Source: Thermoanaerobaculia bacterium
GTDB taxonomy: Bacteria > Acidobacteriota > Thermoanaerobaculia > Gp7-AA8
Assembly (NCBI GenBank): GCA_017883205.1
Contig: JADGNZ010000013.1
Coordinates: 78,262 to 142,261 of the forward strand
Direction: 5' to 3'
Length of the DNA stretch: 64,000 nt
In this document: piece after piece, positions 25,201-32,514 of the stretch
How positions within the stretch are numbered: position 1 is the first letter of the stretch
How the letters are laid out: each line of letters opens with the position of its first letter
The notes under the pieces: generated by a model
Told to the model about the DNA's origin: nothing
Database searches by the model: none
The model's input: only the letters and a program-made list of their open reading frames with translations
Translations under genes and position numbers: made by a program

Positions 25201-25407
25201 ATGAAGGTCGTTAGCGGCGTCAATCAGGACCTTTTCCGCATTACCTACACGCAGGCTACTGACAAGTACACGATCACGAATTTCACCAACAACGTTGCTC
25301 CGACGGGTTCCCCGGCCAACCAGCAGAAGACGTTCAGTGTCCTCCAGGGATACTCGGGCGAAGTAAGTCCGCGGCAGATGCAGTTCGCGGCGAAACTCAT
25401 CTTCTAG
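22267..25407 (+). CDS. Oar-type TonB-dependent receptor with carboxypeptidase-like N-terminal domain
   Basis: A 1046-residue outer-membrane protein. The signal peptide ends near residue 24 (AAFGQ). Residues 30-115 are a CarboxypepD_reg-like domain (GSISGHVIDGSGAPLPGVTVTA; GEYHLNLLPPGRYRVDAE). The plug follows (ENLPLLGRDFRALASLTPGV; DYNIDGASSNNDFFGQ; EYGRGVGAVVNAITKSGTN), then a long barrel ending FAAKLIF with a C-terminal Phe. This Oar/CirA-like class is expanded in Acidobacteriota and Myxococcota. It probably imports a large substrate or acts in adhesion. AGGAGG is 6 nt before the ATG and an intrinsic terminator follows. It is a single-gene transcription unit. Confidence 0.93.
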   Translation: MLRNRTQRLFMALLCCVITVAAFGQGGNITNGSISGHVIDGSGAPLPGVTVTATNIDTGLNRNDVTSGTGEYHLNLLPPGRYRVDAELAGLGKTRAPSVTVLLGNDTRTDLKLTQQVTETITVTAVAPIIDTQRTGMAAAVTNKQIENLPLLGRDFRALASLTPGVSAGSFDATAITANGARPLSTDYNIDGASSNNDFFGQQTGGPRAPFTFSQAAIKEFQVIRTQYDAEYGRGVGAVVNAITKSGTNHVDGEVFYFDRKQAWASTRPLVFNTNINGTVYPLAISDSFLAKNSTEPGFSLGGPLVQDRFFYFVNADGQKQAQPFVIGNDMRTSAQFLALTAAQQAAVLAKIQTNVGAPYESGLNFDQANKLNTYLVKFDANFGEKNHWSLRDNITKFDTTNSGSTTTFGLNQTDEVDKFYQIALEGDTVITNNIFNQFIGQVGRDQRPVTARTTGTEFSINYGTNTQFFGAADTTPNTADEKKYQLKDTLNYQWHGQSVKVGGELLHRHLFDSFPRFAGGMYSFTGLTNFANNFAGSFQQAYGPQNGDVAWDTNLWGLYANDSFHVGPRLTIDAGIRYDLEKTPRPPGNAYPLHPELLTQIKDDTNNIGPRLGFAYDVLGNGRSVLRGGSGKFFEYMPDILLASPIQGISGALITSTFTCTTTATNPCPTYPNILSPTDFLAKAKLGANLVTIGSNYQAQEAFRSSLQFEQQLGQTYSAGVSAVYSKLTHVQGTANINIVPTGVVLGGMPVYDYYSSTNPLRPYNDLGIIREITSNEQAWYRSQTVELHKLAVSDSNLSWDASYTHSSSIDDETNTRSTSTTFLIDPRNPALSEAASDNDVKHRVVGDLIYRLPFGFQASVVAFWHSGFPYTGAISFGGCTPSCPANSLTGQAQTSVAANFTPVWLDSSGQVIDLTQANGFTKAQFATFLSGAHLARNTFRMPSVWDGDLRLTKSFNLTHGMQVQLIGEMFNVLNRSMKVVSGVNQDLFRITYTQATDKYTITNFTNNVAPTGSPANQQKTFSVLQGYSGEVSPRQMQFAAKLIF

Positions 25408-25431
25408 CTCCATCTCACTCGATTTCCCGAA

Positions 25432-25459
25432 GGCCGCCCGTTCGCGGGTGGCCTTTTTT
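25432..25459 (+). terminator. Intrinsic terminator of the TonB receptor gene
   Basis: Stem GGCCGCCCG / CGGGTGGCC with a TTCG loop (25432-25453) followed by TTTTTT, 24 nt after the stop codon. One G-U pair. Confidence 0.92.
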
Positions 25460-25594
25460 CTTGGCCTTCGCCGGCGGCAGCCGCGGAAATCGATCCCTCG
25501 AACACTACCAGGGCAGCATGGAACGGGTGCGGAAGTTCCTCTCCGGCGACCCTATCCTGCATGTACTAACTCTTCGCTTCATCGCAGTCGCGAA

Positions 25595-25623
25595 CGGGAG
25601 GGCTTCGGCCCTCCCGTTTTTTT
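25595..25623 (+). terminator. Second intrinsic terminator, without an assigned gene
   Basis: A perfect stem CGGGAGGG...CCCTCCCG around CTTCGG (25595-25616) followed by seven T. It is 135 nt downstream of the first terminator with no convincing gene between, so it may end a short untranslated RNA or act as a fail-safe. Its T-run overlaps the -35 of the toxin-antitoxin promoter. Confidence 0.9.
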
Positions 25624-25650
25624 GTCTGCGTGATCCCGGTATGGTAGTAT
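25622..25650 (+). promoter_or_regulatory. Promoter of the toxin-antitoxin pair (TTGTCT - 17 - TAGTAT)
   Basis: -35 TTGTCT at 25622-25627, 17-bp spacer, -10 TAGTAT at 25645-25650, then 9 nt to the antitoxin ATG. There is no Shine-Dalgarno, so the transcript should be leaderless or nearly so. This is the best complete promoter in the window. Confidence 0.6.
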
Positions 25651-25659
25651 TCCCTCGCT

Positions 25660-25953
25660 ATGGTAAAGAAAGTCACCTTCACGCTCGATGACATCACCAT
25701 CCATCGGCTGAACACGGCTTCCCAGCGCCTCAGGAAACCGAAGAGCGAAGTCGTGCGCGATGCCATCGCCGACTATCACGATCGCGCCGGCAAGCTCAGC
25801 GAAGTGGAGCGCCAGCGGATGCTGCGGGTGGTTCGCGAGTTGGTTCCCACCATCCCGAAGCGTCCGTTGAAAGAAGTCGAGAACGAGATCGAAGCGGTTC
25901 GCTCCGCTCGCCGCGCCGGTGGACGTGGAGGGATGAGCAGGAGCTCACGCTGA
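25660..25953 (+). CDS. Ribbon-helix-helix antitoxin (VapB-like)
   Basis: 97 residues. Residues 3-45 give the RHH fold: strand KVTFTLDDITIHRLNTAS, then helix KPKSEVVRDAIADYHDR. The C-terminal half is a charged helix (SEVERQRMLRVVRELV; PLKEVENEIEAVRSARR) of the sort that wraps a toxin. RHH antitoxins bind their own promoter as dimers and repress it together with the toxin. Its stop TGA overlaps the toxin start in the sequence CTGA. Confidence 0.85.
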   Translation: MVKKVTFTLDDITIHRLNTASQRLRKPKSEVVRDAIADYHDRAGKLSEVERQRMLRVVRELVPTIPKRPLKEVENEIEAVRSARRAGGRGGMSRSSR

Positions 25954-26321
25954 TCGTCGTCGATACATCCGCGCTGATCGATGCTCTGACGGGGCCGCGC
26001 CGCTCCCTTCCCCGCCTCCTGGAATTCATCGACTCGGGAGAAAGGCTGATACTGCCAACGGTCGTACTCTACGAATGGCTGCGCGGTCCGCGCCTGCCGG
26101 AAGAGCTCCATGTCTGCGAAGAGCTTTTCCCGCAGGACCAGGCCGTGGTTTTCGGAGCGATGGAAGCGCACGTTGCGGCCAATCTGTATCGCAAGGTTCG
26201 CCGCCCGCGCGGGCGGGAGATCGATCTCACGATCGCCGCTTCGGCCATCCTCCGCGACGCCGCATTGTGGACGCTGAATCGCGACGACTTTCGCGATATC
26301 GAAAGCCTGCCGCTGGTCTGA
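25950..26321 (+). CDS. PIN-domain toxin (VapC-like), CTG start
   Basis: About 123 residues, a PIN-domain RNase. Acidic metal ligands are in place: Asp in IVVDTSALID, Glu in VLYEWLRGP, Asp in REIDLTIAASAIL and Asp in NRDDFRDI. VapC toxins cut specific RNAs with Mg/Mn. No ATG, GTG or TTG lies in frame between the preceding gene body and the conserved start; the first plausible start is CTG at 25950, with AGGAG 6 nt upstream. That CTG overlaps the antitoxin TGA as CTGA, the same geometry as the common ATGA coupling. The frame ends just before rimO on the other strand. Confidence 0.85.
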   Translation: MIVVDTSALIDALTGPRRSLPRLLEFIDSGERLILPTVVLYEWLRGPRLPEELHVCEELFPQDQAVVFGAMEAHVAANLYRKVRRPRGREIDLTIAASAILRDAALWTLNRDDFRDIESLPLV

Positions 26322-26333
26322 TCGCAGCGTCCG

Positions 26334-27701
26334 TTACCCGACGACCGCGCCGACCAGATCGTACGGATGCGCGTCCGTGATCGCCACGCGCGCGAACGCC
26401 GGCAGATCCTTCGGTAGCAGCTCGATGCCATCGTTGATCAGGAGACGTCCGTCGATCTCCGGCGCCTGACCGATCAGGCGACCTTCAAGCAGATGCTCAG
26501 TCTCGTCGCAAACACCGGTGATCAGCGCTTCGAATGTCTCGCCGATCTTCGCTTCGTTGCGCGAGCGTGAGATCTCCTGTTGCATCTCCATCAGCTTCTC
26601 GCGGCGGCGCTCGGCGGTTCTGCGCGTCGGTAGATCGGGCATCCGTGCCGCGATTGTTGCATCCTCGGCCGAGTAGACGAATGCGCCCATCTGATCGAAC
26701 TGCGCCCACTCCACGAACTCGTGCAGCTCGCCGAAATCGCGCGGCGTCTCGCCGGGATGGCCGGTGATAAACGTCGTGCGCAGCGACAGGTCGGGCACCA
26801 GATCGCGCATCCGCGTCACCATCTCGCGGTAGTCGGAAGGCGATCCGGGACGGCGCATGATCTTCAATACGTTCGCCGAGACGTGCTGCAGCGGGATGTC
26901 GCAGTAGGAGGCGAAACGCTTCTCGCGCCCCATCAACTCGAAGAGCGACCAGTCGATCGAACCGGGATACGCGTACAAGAACCGAATCCACGGAAACCCG
27001 GTCTCGGCAAGAAGTGTCTGCACGAGCGAGGTCAGACCGTTGGCGATCCCGAGGTCTTCGCCGTAGCGCGTGGTGTCCTGGGCGACGAGACAGAGCTCTT
27101 TCACGCCCTGCGCTTCGAGCGCCTGCGCCTCGCGCACAAGCGACGCGATTCCACGGCTGCGAAACTTCCCGCGCATTTGCGGAATCGCGCAAAACGTGCA
27201 CGGATTCGAGCAGCCCTCGGAGACTTTCAGATATGCATGCGACGTCCCTTGCGCGAGCACGCGCGGGAGATCTTCGTACAACCGGACCGACATCTTCCGG
27301 CGCGCCGGAGCGGCATCATCGATGACGCCCGTCACCGCACCCGTAATCGCTTCGAGCGAATCGAGGCCGACGAACGCATCGATCTCCGGAATGGCCTGCT
27401 GCAGATCGGCGCGGTACTTCATGACCATGCATCCGGTCACGACGAGCCGCTGCAGGCCTTTGCCCTTCCGCTCGGCAACCTCGAGGATCGTGTCGATCGA
27501 CTCCTGCTTGGCCGCATCGATGAAGCCGCAGGTGTTGACGATCACGACATCCGCCGCCTCGAGATCATTCGTAATCTCGACCTCGGACTCCTCACGCAAC
27601 TGCCCCAGCATGATCTCGCTGTCGACAAGATTCTTGGGGCAGCCGAGGGAGATCATGCCGACGCGGCGAATGGGTTTGCTGATGGAAACGTCAATGCTCA
27701 T
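26334..27701 (-). CDS. rimO: Ribosomal protein uS12 (Asp) methylthiotransferase RimO
   Basis: About 455 residues, radical-SAM methylthiotransferase that modifies Asp88/89 of uS12. The N-terminal MTTase domain holds three cluster cysteines (SLGCPKNLVDSE, NTCGFID, TGCMV). The radical-SAM motif is SEGCSNPCTFCAIP (CxxxCxxC). A C-terminal TRAM domain follows (GETFEALITGV... AFARVAITDAHPYDLVG). RFLYAYPGSIDW is typical of RimO rather than MiaB. The ATG at 27701 is chosen; upstream in-frame sequence to 27815 runs over the divergent GNAT gene and is unlikely to be translated. Confidence 0.95.
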   Translation of the reverse strand: MSIDVSISKPIRRVGMISLGCPKNLVDSEIMLGQLREESEVEITNDLEAADVVIVNTCGFIDAAKQESIDTILEVAERKGKGLQRLVVTGCMVMKYRADLQQAIPEIDAFVGLDSLEAITGAVTGVIDDAAPARRKMSVRLYEDLPRVLAQGTSHAYLKVSEGCSNPCTFCAIPQMRGKFRSRGIASLVREAQALEAQGVKELCLVAQDTTRYGEDLGIANGLTSLVQTLLAETGFPWIRFLYAYPGSIDWSLFELMGREKRFASYCDIPLQHVSANVLKIMRRPGSPSDYREMVTRMRDLVPDLSLRTTFITGHPGETPRDFGELHEFVEWAQFDQMGAFVYSAEDATIAARMPDLPTRRTAERRREKLMEMQQEISRSRNEAKIGETFEALITGVCDETEHLLEGRLIGQAPEIDGRLLINDGIELLPKDLPAFARVAITDAHPYDLVGAVVG

Positions 27702-27733
27702 GGACAGGCGTTGAACAGGGAGGGGTGCACGGG

Positions 27734-27739
27734 TATTCT
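27734..27739 (+). promoter_or_regulatory. Putative -10 element (TATTCT) of the GNAT gene
   Basis: TATTCT 8 nt before the GTG at 27748, with no Shine-Dalgarno; only 46 nt separate this gene from divergent rimO. Confidence 0.4.
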
Positions 27740-27747
27740 GCGGCGCC

Positions 27748-28290
27748 GTGTCTACGGAATCATTCCTCCTTCGCGTTGCCACTCGCGCAGACATCAAGGG
27801 CATCGCCGCGGTCATGTGCGAGTCGCTGCTGTCGCTCGGACGCAGTGTCTACGACGAGCGCCAGATCGCCAGCGCATTGCTGTACATCGCCCGTCCGGAC
27901 CAGCAGCTCATCGATGACGGAACGTATTTTGTCGCCGTCGCGGGCGCCAACATCATCGGATGCGGCGGATGGAGCCGCCGCCGCAAGGTGTACAGCGGCA
28001 GCGCGACTGCAAACGGGGAGCAAGAGCTGCTCGATCCGGACACGGAACCAGCGCGTATCCGGGCAATGTTCGTGAGACCAGAATGGTCGCGACGCGGCAT
28101 TGGCCGGCAGATTCTCCAACATGCCGAAGAGCAGGCGGCTGCAGAAGGATTCCAATCGCTTCGGCTCGTTGCCATGCGCAGCGCAGGAGCGATCTACGAA
28201 GCTGCCGGATATCGAAAGATCGAAAATTCGCCGATTACTCTCGAAGATGGCGTCGTGCTCGACTGCACGTTGATGGAGAAGAGGCTCTAA
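27748..28290 (+). CDS. GNAT-family N-acetyltransferase
   Basis: 180 residues. The acetyl-CoA-binding core is visible: IRAMFVRPEWSRRGIGRQIL (motif A, RxxGxG/A type), AEEQAAAEGFQSLRLVA and YEAAGYRKIE. TYFVAVAGANIIGCGGWSRR is the preceding beta strand pair. Substrate unknown; the family acetylates amino groups of small molecules, peptides or ribosomal proteins. It starts with GTG and is probably leaderless. A class D palindrome follows at 28323-28385. Confidence 0.88.
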   Translation: MSTESFLLRVATRADIKGIAAVMCESLLSLGRSVYDERQIASALLYIARPDQQLIDDGTYFVAVAGANIIGCGGWSRRRKVYSGSATANGEQELLDPDTEPARIRAMFVRPEWSRRGIGRQILQHAEEQAAAEGFQSLRLVAMRSAGAIYEAAGYRKIENSPITLEDGVVLDCTLMEKRL

Positions 28291-28322
28291 CCGCCTGCGA
28301 GGCCACTAGAAAACCCTTTTGA

Positions 28323-28385
28323 CCAAAGAGACGCAGAGGTCGCAGAGTGCCGGTTCAACTCCGTGTCCTCAGTGTCTCTGTGGTT
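28323..28385 (-). repeat. Class D dispersed palindrome, copy 3
   Basis: Same family as 10063-10128 and 11288-11353 but inverted and more divergent in the centre. It sits between the convergent GNAT gene and the 28399 gene and could end both transcripts. Confidence 0.75.
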
Positions 28386-28398
28386 CATTCTGTCCGAC

Positions 28399-29334
28399 CT
28401 AATCGATTCGCCAGATCGCCGCGGCAGCCCCGAATGCGGCGACGTGCTTTCCCAGGCCCGTGTTCATCACCGTGGAGGCAGCGAGCAGTTGTTCGTCGGC
28501 GGCCGTGGCGGGAGACAACGACAGATCGAGCGCGCGCGTCACGCTCTCCACGGTACGGTTGTGGAGCTCGATGATCGGGGGCGTGACCGGCTTCGCGGCG
28601 TTGACTTCGTGCGTAGCGGGAAGCGCTTCTCCGCGAAGAATGAAAACGCGGAATGACTTCGCGCGTAGCCACTCGATGGCCGCGAGAAGCGTGATGACGT
28701 GCCAGTTGCGGTGGCGCCGGTAGACCTTCGCGATCGCGCGGTTGCGCTCGCCGAGGGGCTTGTAGACGTTCGGCTGGATCTCCCATAGCAGCGCGATTTG
28801 CTGTCGCGCATCCGTCGTGCCGCTCGTTGCTCCTGCCGAGCCGGGAAGCGTGTGTTGCTGGCCCAACGCCTGGCCGAGCGCGATTGCATCCTCCAGAACC
28901 GAGGGGATCACGTCGAAGGAGATGGTCTCGCTTCGGCCGCCGAAATGAGCATTGCGGCCCTGCACCACGATCCCATCCGGAATCGGTTGGCGGTCGAGCA
29001 TCCTCGCCACATTTGCCGGCACGTCGCCAAGGGGGATGGCTACGCCAGCGGCACGTCCTTCGAGAAGACGCGGGCGGTAGAAGCTCGCAGTCGGCTTCCC
29101 TTCGATCCACTTCGGATGATTGCGAATCAGGTACCGCTCCACCAGCCGGCGCCGGATCGTTGCGCAATCCTCGGGCTTGAGCATCCCCGGATCGGCGACT
29201 GATTCGGCGATGTCGCCGAAGACCTCCAGCACCTCATCCCCCATCGAGATGAAGAGGTCGAACAACGCCGCCTTCGTCTCCGCGCGGATGCCGAAGGTTT
29301 CGAAGATTCGCTCGATGTGTTCAGGGAAGGGCAT
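28399..29334 (-). CDS. Conserved hypothetical protein, about 311 residues
   Basis: No family recognised. It starts MPFPEHIERIFETFGI with helices to residue 90, then mixed alpha/beta. Notable segments are LLWEIQPNVYKPLGERNRAI, HRNWHVITLLAAIEWLRAK and FRVFILRGEALPATHEVN. A hydrophobic Ala-rich C-terminus (HVAAFGAAAAIWRID) follows a Thr/Ala stretch. No signal peptide. It starts 8 nt after the stop of the polytopic membrane protein on the same strand, so it is cotranscribed and may serve the same pathway. The longer in-frame N-terminus overlaps that gene and is rejected. Confidence 0.75.
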   Translation of the reverse strand: MPFPEHIERIFETFGIRAETKAALFDLFISMGDEVLEVFGDIAESVADPGMLKPEDCATIRRRLVERYLIRNHPKWIEGKPTASFYRPRLLEGRAAGVAIPLGDVPANVARMLDRQPIPDGIVVQGRNAHFGGRSETISFDVIPSVLEDAIALGQALGQQHTLPGSAGATSGTTDARQQIALLWEIQPNVYKPLGERNRAIAKVYRRHRNWHVITLLAAIEWLRAKSFRVFILRGEALPATHEVNAAKPVTPPIIELHNRTVESVTRALDLSLSPATAADEQLLAASTVMNTGLGKHVAAFGAAAAIWRID

Positions 29335-29342
29335 CGAATTCG

Positions 29343-30488
29343 TCAGCCGCGGTAGAAGAGAACGTTGCACGCCAAAGCGATCCATCCGGCAGCGAGCAAC
29401 GACTGCGTGGCTACGCGCCAACGCGGCGACGCCAGCGCGATGATGCCGCCAAGGATCGTGAATTCAACCGCCACGCGAAGGAAGGCCCAGTCCTCCCACC
29501 AGAACTCAGTGCCGAGCAGGAAGACGAGCGCGGCGTACAGAAGCCACGACGCTTTGACCGCATTCGGCGCGAGCGATGAGCGGAGCGCGAGCAAAGCGAT
29601 GATGCCGAAAACGACTACTGCTCCCATCTCGATCAGAACGACCCTGCCTGCAGCGCCCGTTGATACAGCCTCGTGCGCCCGCACGAGAAAACCGCGGAAG
29701 GGCAGCATGAAGTGCTCGCCGGTGACGAACGTCATCGGCAAATGCCACAAGCGAAAGAGAAGCGCTTTCCAGCCGAAGTGCGCTGCGAAGGGAACGAGCA
29801 GCACGAAGTACATGCGCCGTCGCGGCGTCGTCGCGAGCGCCGTCAGGAGCGCGCCGAGTGCGAACAGCAGGCTGGTCTCCTTCGTCAGCGCAGCGAGCGC
29901 GAGAACGCACGCAGCGAGCACGAGCCGCTGTCGTTGCAGCAGCACGAGCGCGATCATCAGCAGCAACACTTCCAGCGGTTCGACCAGATCGCGTGACACC
30001 GAAAGGAGAAAGCCGGGATAGAGCGCAAGCGCCAGACAGCTCCAGGCCGGCACGCGCAGGTCGCGTGTCGCGATCACCGCTGCCGCTCCGATTCCGGCCA
30101 GCGCCACCAGGTTGACGGCGATCATCATCCATGGCACCGCTGAGCGATTGCCGAGCGAAAGCATCCAGACGAGAAACGGATAGCCGATTCGTTGCAGTCG
30201 ATAAACGGGATAGTCGAAGTGGACTCCCGCGGCGACGGGCTGCCGCGAGAACGGATCGCAGGCGATGCGGTAGTAAAACTGCCCGTCGTATCCGGACGAG
30301 CTTGGCGCGACGAGCAAGCCGGCGGGCGCTGCCTTGTCCGTGAACTCATCGCCGGCGGTCACGAAGATCGTCGGATTGAAATCGTGGCGGCGGAGCTGCA
30401 CGAAGACGAACGCGCCGTAGAGAAGCAACGTGGCAAGAGCGACGGCTGCGGCACTCTTTCGGATATCGAGACTCTTCGCCGCAGTCAT
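29343..30488 (-). CDS. Polytopic membrane protein, glycosyltransferase-like
   Basis: 381 residues with about ten predicted transmembrane helices. After the first helix (AAAVALATLLLYGAFVFVQL) there is a luminal loop with SSGYDGQFYYRIACDPF and YPVYRLQRIGYPFLVWML, a pattern seen in GT-C-like mannosyltransferase-related membrane proteins. The conserved loop acidic pair and long Leu/Ala helices support that class. RDLVEPLEVLLLMIALVLLQR and LAALTKETSLLFALGALL are typical of such carriers. A substrate cannot be named. The start at 30488 is chosen, since sequence upstream overlaps dusB. Confidence 0.7.
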   Translation of the reverse strand: MTAAKSLDIRKSAAAVALATLLLYGAFVFVQLRRHDFNPTIFVTAGDEFTDKAAPAGLLVAPSSSGYDGQFYYRIACDPFSRQPVAAGVHFDYPVYRLQRIGYPFLVWMLSLGNRSAVPWMMIAVNLVALAGIGAAAVIATRDLRVPAWSCLALALYPGFLLSVSRDLVEPLEVLLLMIALVLLQRQRLVLAACVLALAALTKETSLLFALGALLTALATTPRRRMYFVLLVPFAAHFGWKALLFRLWHLPMTFVTGEHFMLPFRGFLVRAHEAVSTGAAGRVVLIEMGAVVVFGIIALLALRSSLAPNAVKASWLLYAALVFLLGTEFWWEDWAFLRVAVEFTILGGIIALASPRWRVATQSLLAAGWIALACNVLFYRG

Positions 30489-30513
30489 GTTCACGCGCCT
30501 ATTGTCGGGCAAT

Positions 30514-30570
30514 GCCCCCTCATCCGGCTTCGCCACCTTCTCCCCCCAAAAGCAGGGAGAAGGCGCTCGA
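30514..30570. repeat. Class H dispersed hairpin (CCTTCTCCC type)
   Basis: CCCCTCATCCGGCTTCGCCACCTTCTCCCCCC followed by a complement GGGAGAAGG. Related to the hairpin at 32325-32364. It lies between the membrane protein gene and dusB. Confidence 0.6.
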
Positions 30571-30642
30571 TGCAAAGGAGTGGCGAGGATTTCCAGATGG
30601 CGAGGATCTCGAGATGACGTCGCACAACGGTGAGAACACGGT

Positions 30643-31629
30643 CTACGCGGCCAACCGCTCGCGCGCCTGATCGAGCAGGCGCCGCACATCAGCCACAGAG
30701 GTGATGTCCGCCAGACCGCTGCGGATGTCTTTGCCGTGCGCGATGCCCTTCGAGAACCAGCCGATCACGGTGCGCGCTTTGTGCAGCTTCCAGTTGATGA
30801 TCTGGGGCGCGTCCTCGATCTTGGCAAGGTAGCGGTGCATGGCGTCGATGCGGCGATCGACCTCGTCCTTGTCGGTTGGGACGCCGAGGATGAGGGCTTG
30901 AATGTCGCGGAAGATGAATGGATTGTGCAGCGCCGCGCGGCCGATCATCACGCCGTCGACGCCGGTCGTCTCGAACATGCGGATGGCATCCGCGGCCGTC
31001 TTGACGTCGCCGTTGCCGAAGACCGGGATGGTCAACTCGCTCTTGATGCCGGCGATGTAATCCCAATCGCTCGCGCCGGTGTACGCCTCGTTGCGCGTGC
31101 GGCCATGAATCGCGATCGATGCCACACCGATCTCCTCGAAGCGCCGCAGCAGCGGCAGAACGTCGTCGCTCTCCCACCCTTTGCGCACTTTGACCGTGAC
31201 CGGGATCTTGACGCGCCGCTTGATCTTCTCGACGACGCGCGCGGCGCGATCGAAGTCCTTCAACAACGCAGAGCCGGCGCCGCTCTTGACGACCTTCCGC
31301 ACCGGGCAGCCCATGTTGACGTCGACGATATCGACTCCCTCGGCCTCGACGATCGCGGCAGCGTCATCCATCCGATCAGGATCGCCGCCGTAGATCTGGA
31401 TCGCCACCGGCCGTTCCTTCTCGTCGAACTTGAGCATCTGCTTCGTCCGTACGTTGTCGCGCGTCAACCCCTCGGCGGAGATGAACTCGGAGACGACCAA
31501 TCCCGCGCCGCCAAGCTCTTTCACCAGCGAGCGATAGTACGTATCCGTCACCTCGGCCATCGGGGCGAGCGCAAGCGGCGGATCGATCAGGACTCCGCCA
31601 ATGTAAAACGGCTTGTTCAGGGTGGTCAT
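30643..31629 (-). CDS. dusB: tRNA-dihydrouridine synthase B
   Basis: 328 residues, FMN-dependent TIM-barrel enzyme that reduces specific uridines in the tRNA D-loop. LALAPMAEVTDTYYRSLV binds FMN. The catalytic Cys is in VDVNMGCPVRKVVKSGAGSA. GWESDD, IAIHGRTRNEAYTG, FGNGDVKTAADA and VMIGRAALHNPFIF are further DUS signatures. In many bacteria dusB is paired with fis; no fis is seen here. The ATG at 31629 is preferred to an upstream TTG. Confidence 0.94.
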   Translation of the reverse strand: MTTLNKPFYIGGVLIDPPLALAPMAEVTDTYYRSLVKELGGAGLVVSEFISAEGLTRDNVRTKQMLKFDEKERPVAIQIYGGDPDRMDDAAAIVEAEGVDIVDVNMGCPVRKVVKSGAGSALLKDFDRAARVVEKIKRRVKIPVTVKVRKGWESDDVLPLLRRFEEIGVASIAIHGRTRNEAYTGASDWDYIAGIKSELTIPVFGNGDVKTAADAIRMFETTGVDGVMIGRAALHNPFIFRDIQALILGVPTDKDEVDRRIDAMHRYLAKIEDAPQIINWKLHKARTVIGWFSKGIAHGKDIRSGLADITSVADVRRLLDQARERLAA

Positions 31630-31732
31630 CGGAATGCTCTGCAACGCGGCGGACCGGAAGCCTGTTCCACCCTCGCGGTGCTACGATGTCCGCCCGTCCC
31701 AAAACAACGCACCAAATGAATGGAGGCTTTTC

Positions 31733-32299
31733 ATGCGCCTGAAAATGATGTCCCTGCTGCTTTCCCTGACGCTCCTCGTACCGGCTTTTGCCTTCGCCGC
31801 GTCGCTGGCCGACGTCAAACTCGACGACAAAGTGGTCGTCAACGGCCAGACGCTCTCGCTGAACGGCATCGGGCTGCGCAAGAAGTTCTTCATCAAGGTC
31901 TACGTCGGAGGCCTCTACCTCACGGCGAAATCATCCAATCCCGCGACGATTCTGGCTGCCGACTCGCCGCGCCGCATGGTGATGCATTTCCTCTACGGCG
32001 TCGGCAAAGACAAGATGTGCGAAGCGTGGGATGAAGGGCTGGAAGCGAATACGCCGAATGCGTCCGCCGAGGTGAAGAACGCGTTCAAAACGTTGTGCTC
32101 GTGGATGGAGGAGATTCCGAAAGGCAACCGCCTCGTCCTGACGTACGTGCCAGGCACCGGCACGACGGTCGAAGTCAACGGCAAGGCAAAGGGAACGCTG
32201 CCGGGCAAAGCGACCGCCGACGCGATCGTGTCGACGTGGATCGGACCGAAGCCAGCGATGGGCGACGACTTCAAGAACGCGATCCTCGGGAAACCGTGA
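31733..32299 (+). CDS. Secreted chalcone isomerase-like protein
   Basis: 188 residues. The signal peptide is residues 1-22 (cleavage after AFAFA). The body matches the bacterial chalcone-isomerase-like fold: GQTLSLNGIGLRKKFFIKVYVGGLYL, then SPRRMVMHFLYGVGKDKM, LVLTYVPGTGTTVEVNGKAKG and ADAIVSTWIGPKPAMGDDFKNAILG. Bacterial members are periplasmic and generally lack flavonoid activity; lipid or fatty-acid binding is proposed for the fold. TGGAGG lies 6 nt before the ATG. The neighbours are on the opposite strand. Confidence 0.85.
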   Translation: MRLKMMSLLLSLTLLVPAFAFAASLADVKLDDKVVVNGQTLSLNGIGLRKKFFIKVYVGGLYLTAKSSNPATILAADSPRRMVMHFLYGVGKDKMCEAWDEGLEANTPNASAEVKNAFKTLCSWMEEIPKGNRLVLTYVPGTGTTVEVNGKAKGTLPGKATADAIVSTWIGPKPAMGDDFKNAILGKP

Positions 32300-32324
32300 A
32301 CCTCCTGCGCTAACCTCCCATCGA

Positions 32325-32364
32325 GCGCCTTCTCCCCCACGCTTTTCAGTGGGGGAGAAGGTGC
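32325..32364. terminator. Hairpin between convergent genes (class H)
   Basis: Arms GCGCCTTCTCCCCCAC and GTGGGGGAGAAGGTGC (16 bp, G-U allowed) around GCTTTTCA, starting 25 nt after the 31733-32299 gene. There is no T-run, so termination is uncertain. A 16-bp direct repeat (GCGGCGCTACGTTCGT twice) follows at about 32476-32509. Confidence 0.5.
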
Positions 32365-32514
32365 TGAAGGCGGATGAGGGGGGCGCACCAATCCAGCGCG
32401 CGCCGGCAATCTACGCGGCGTCTGTGAATGAAGCAAAACCGCCAGCGAGCCGCTGGCGATACAGCCGCCGGGCCGGCGGCGCTACGTTCGTGCGGCGCTA
32501 CGTTCGTACGGCCT

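Noticed and set aside
25461..25691. Open frames between the two terminators
   Set aside because: They cross the second terminator hairpin and have no start signal or recognisable protein features.
27702..27815. Longer RimO N-terminus (to 27815)
   Set aside because: It overlaps the divergent GNAT gene, has no family resemblance and lacks a start signal; the ATG at 27701 is consistent with family length.
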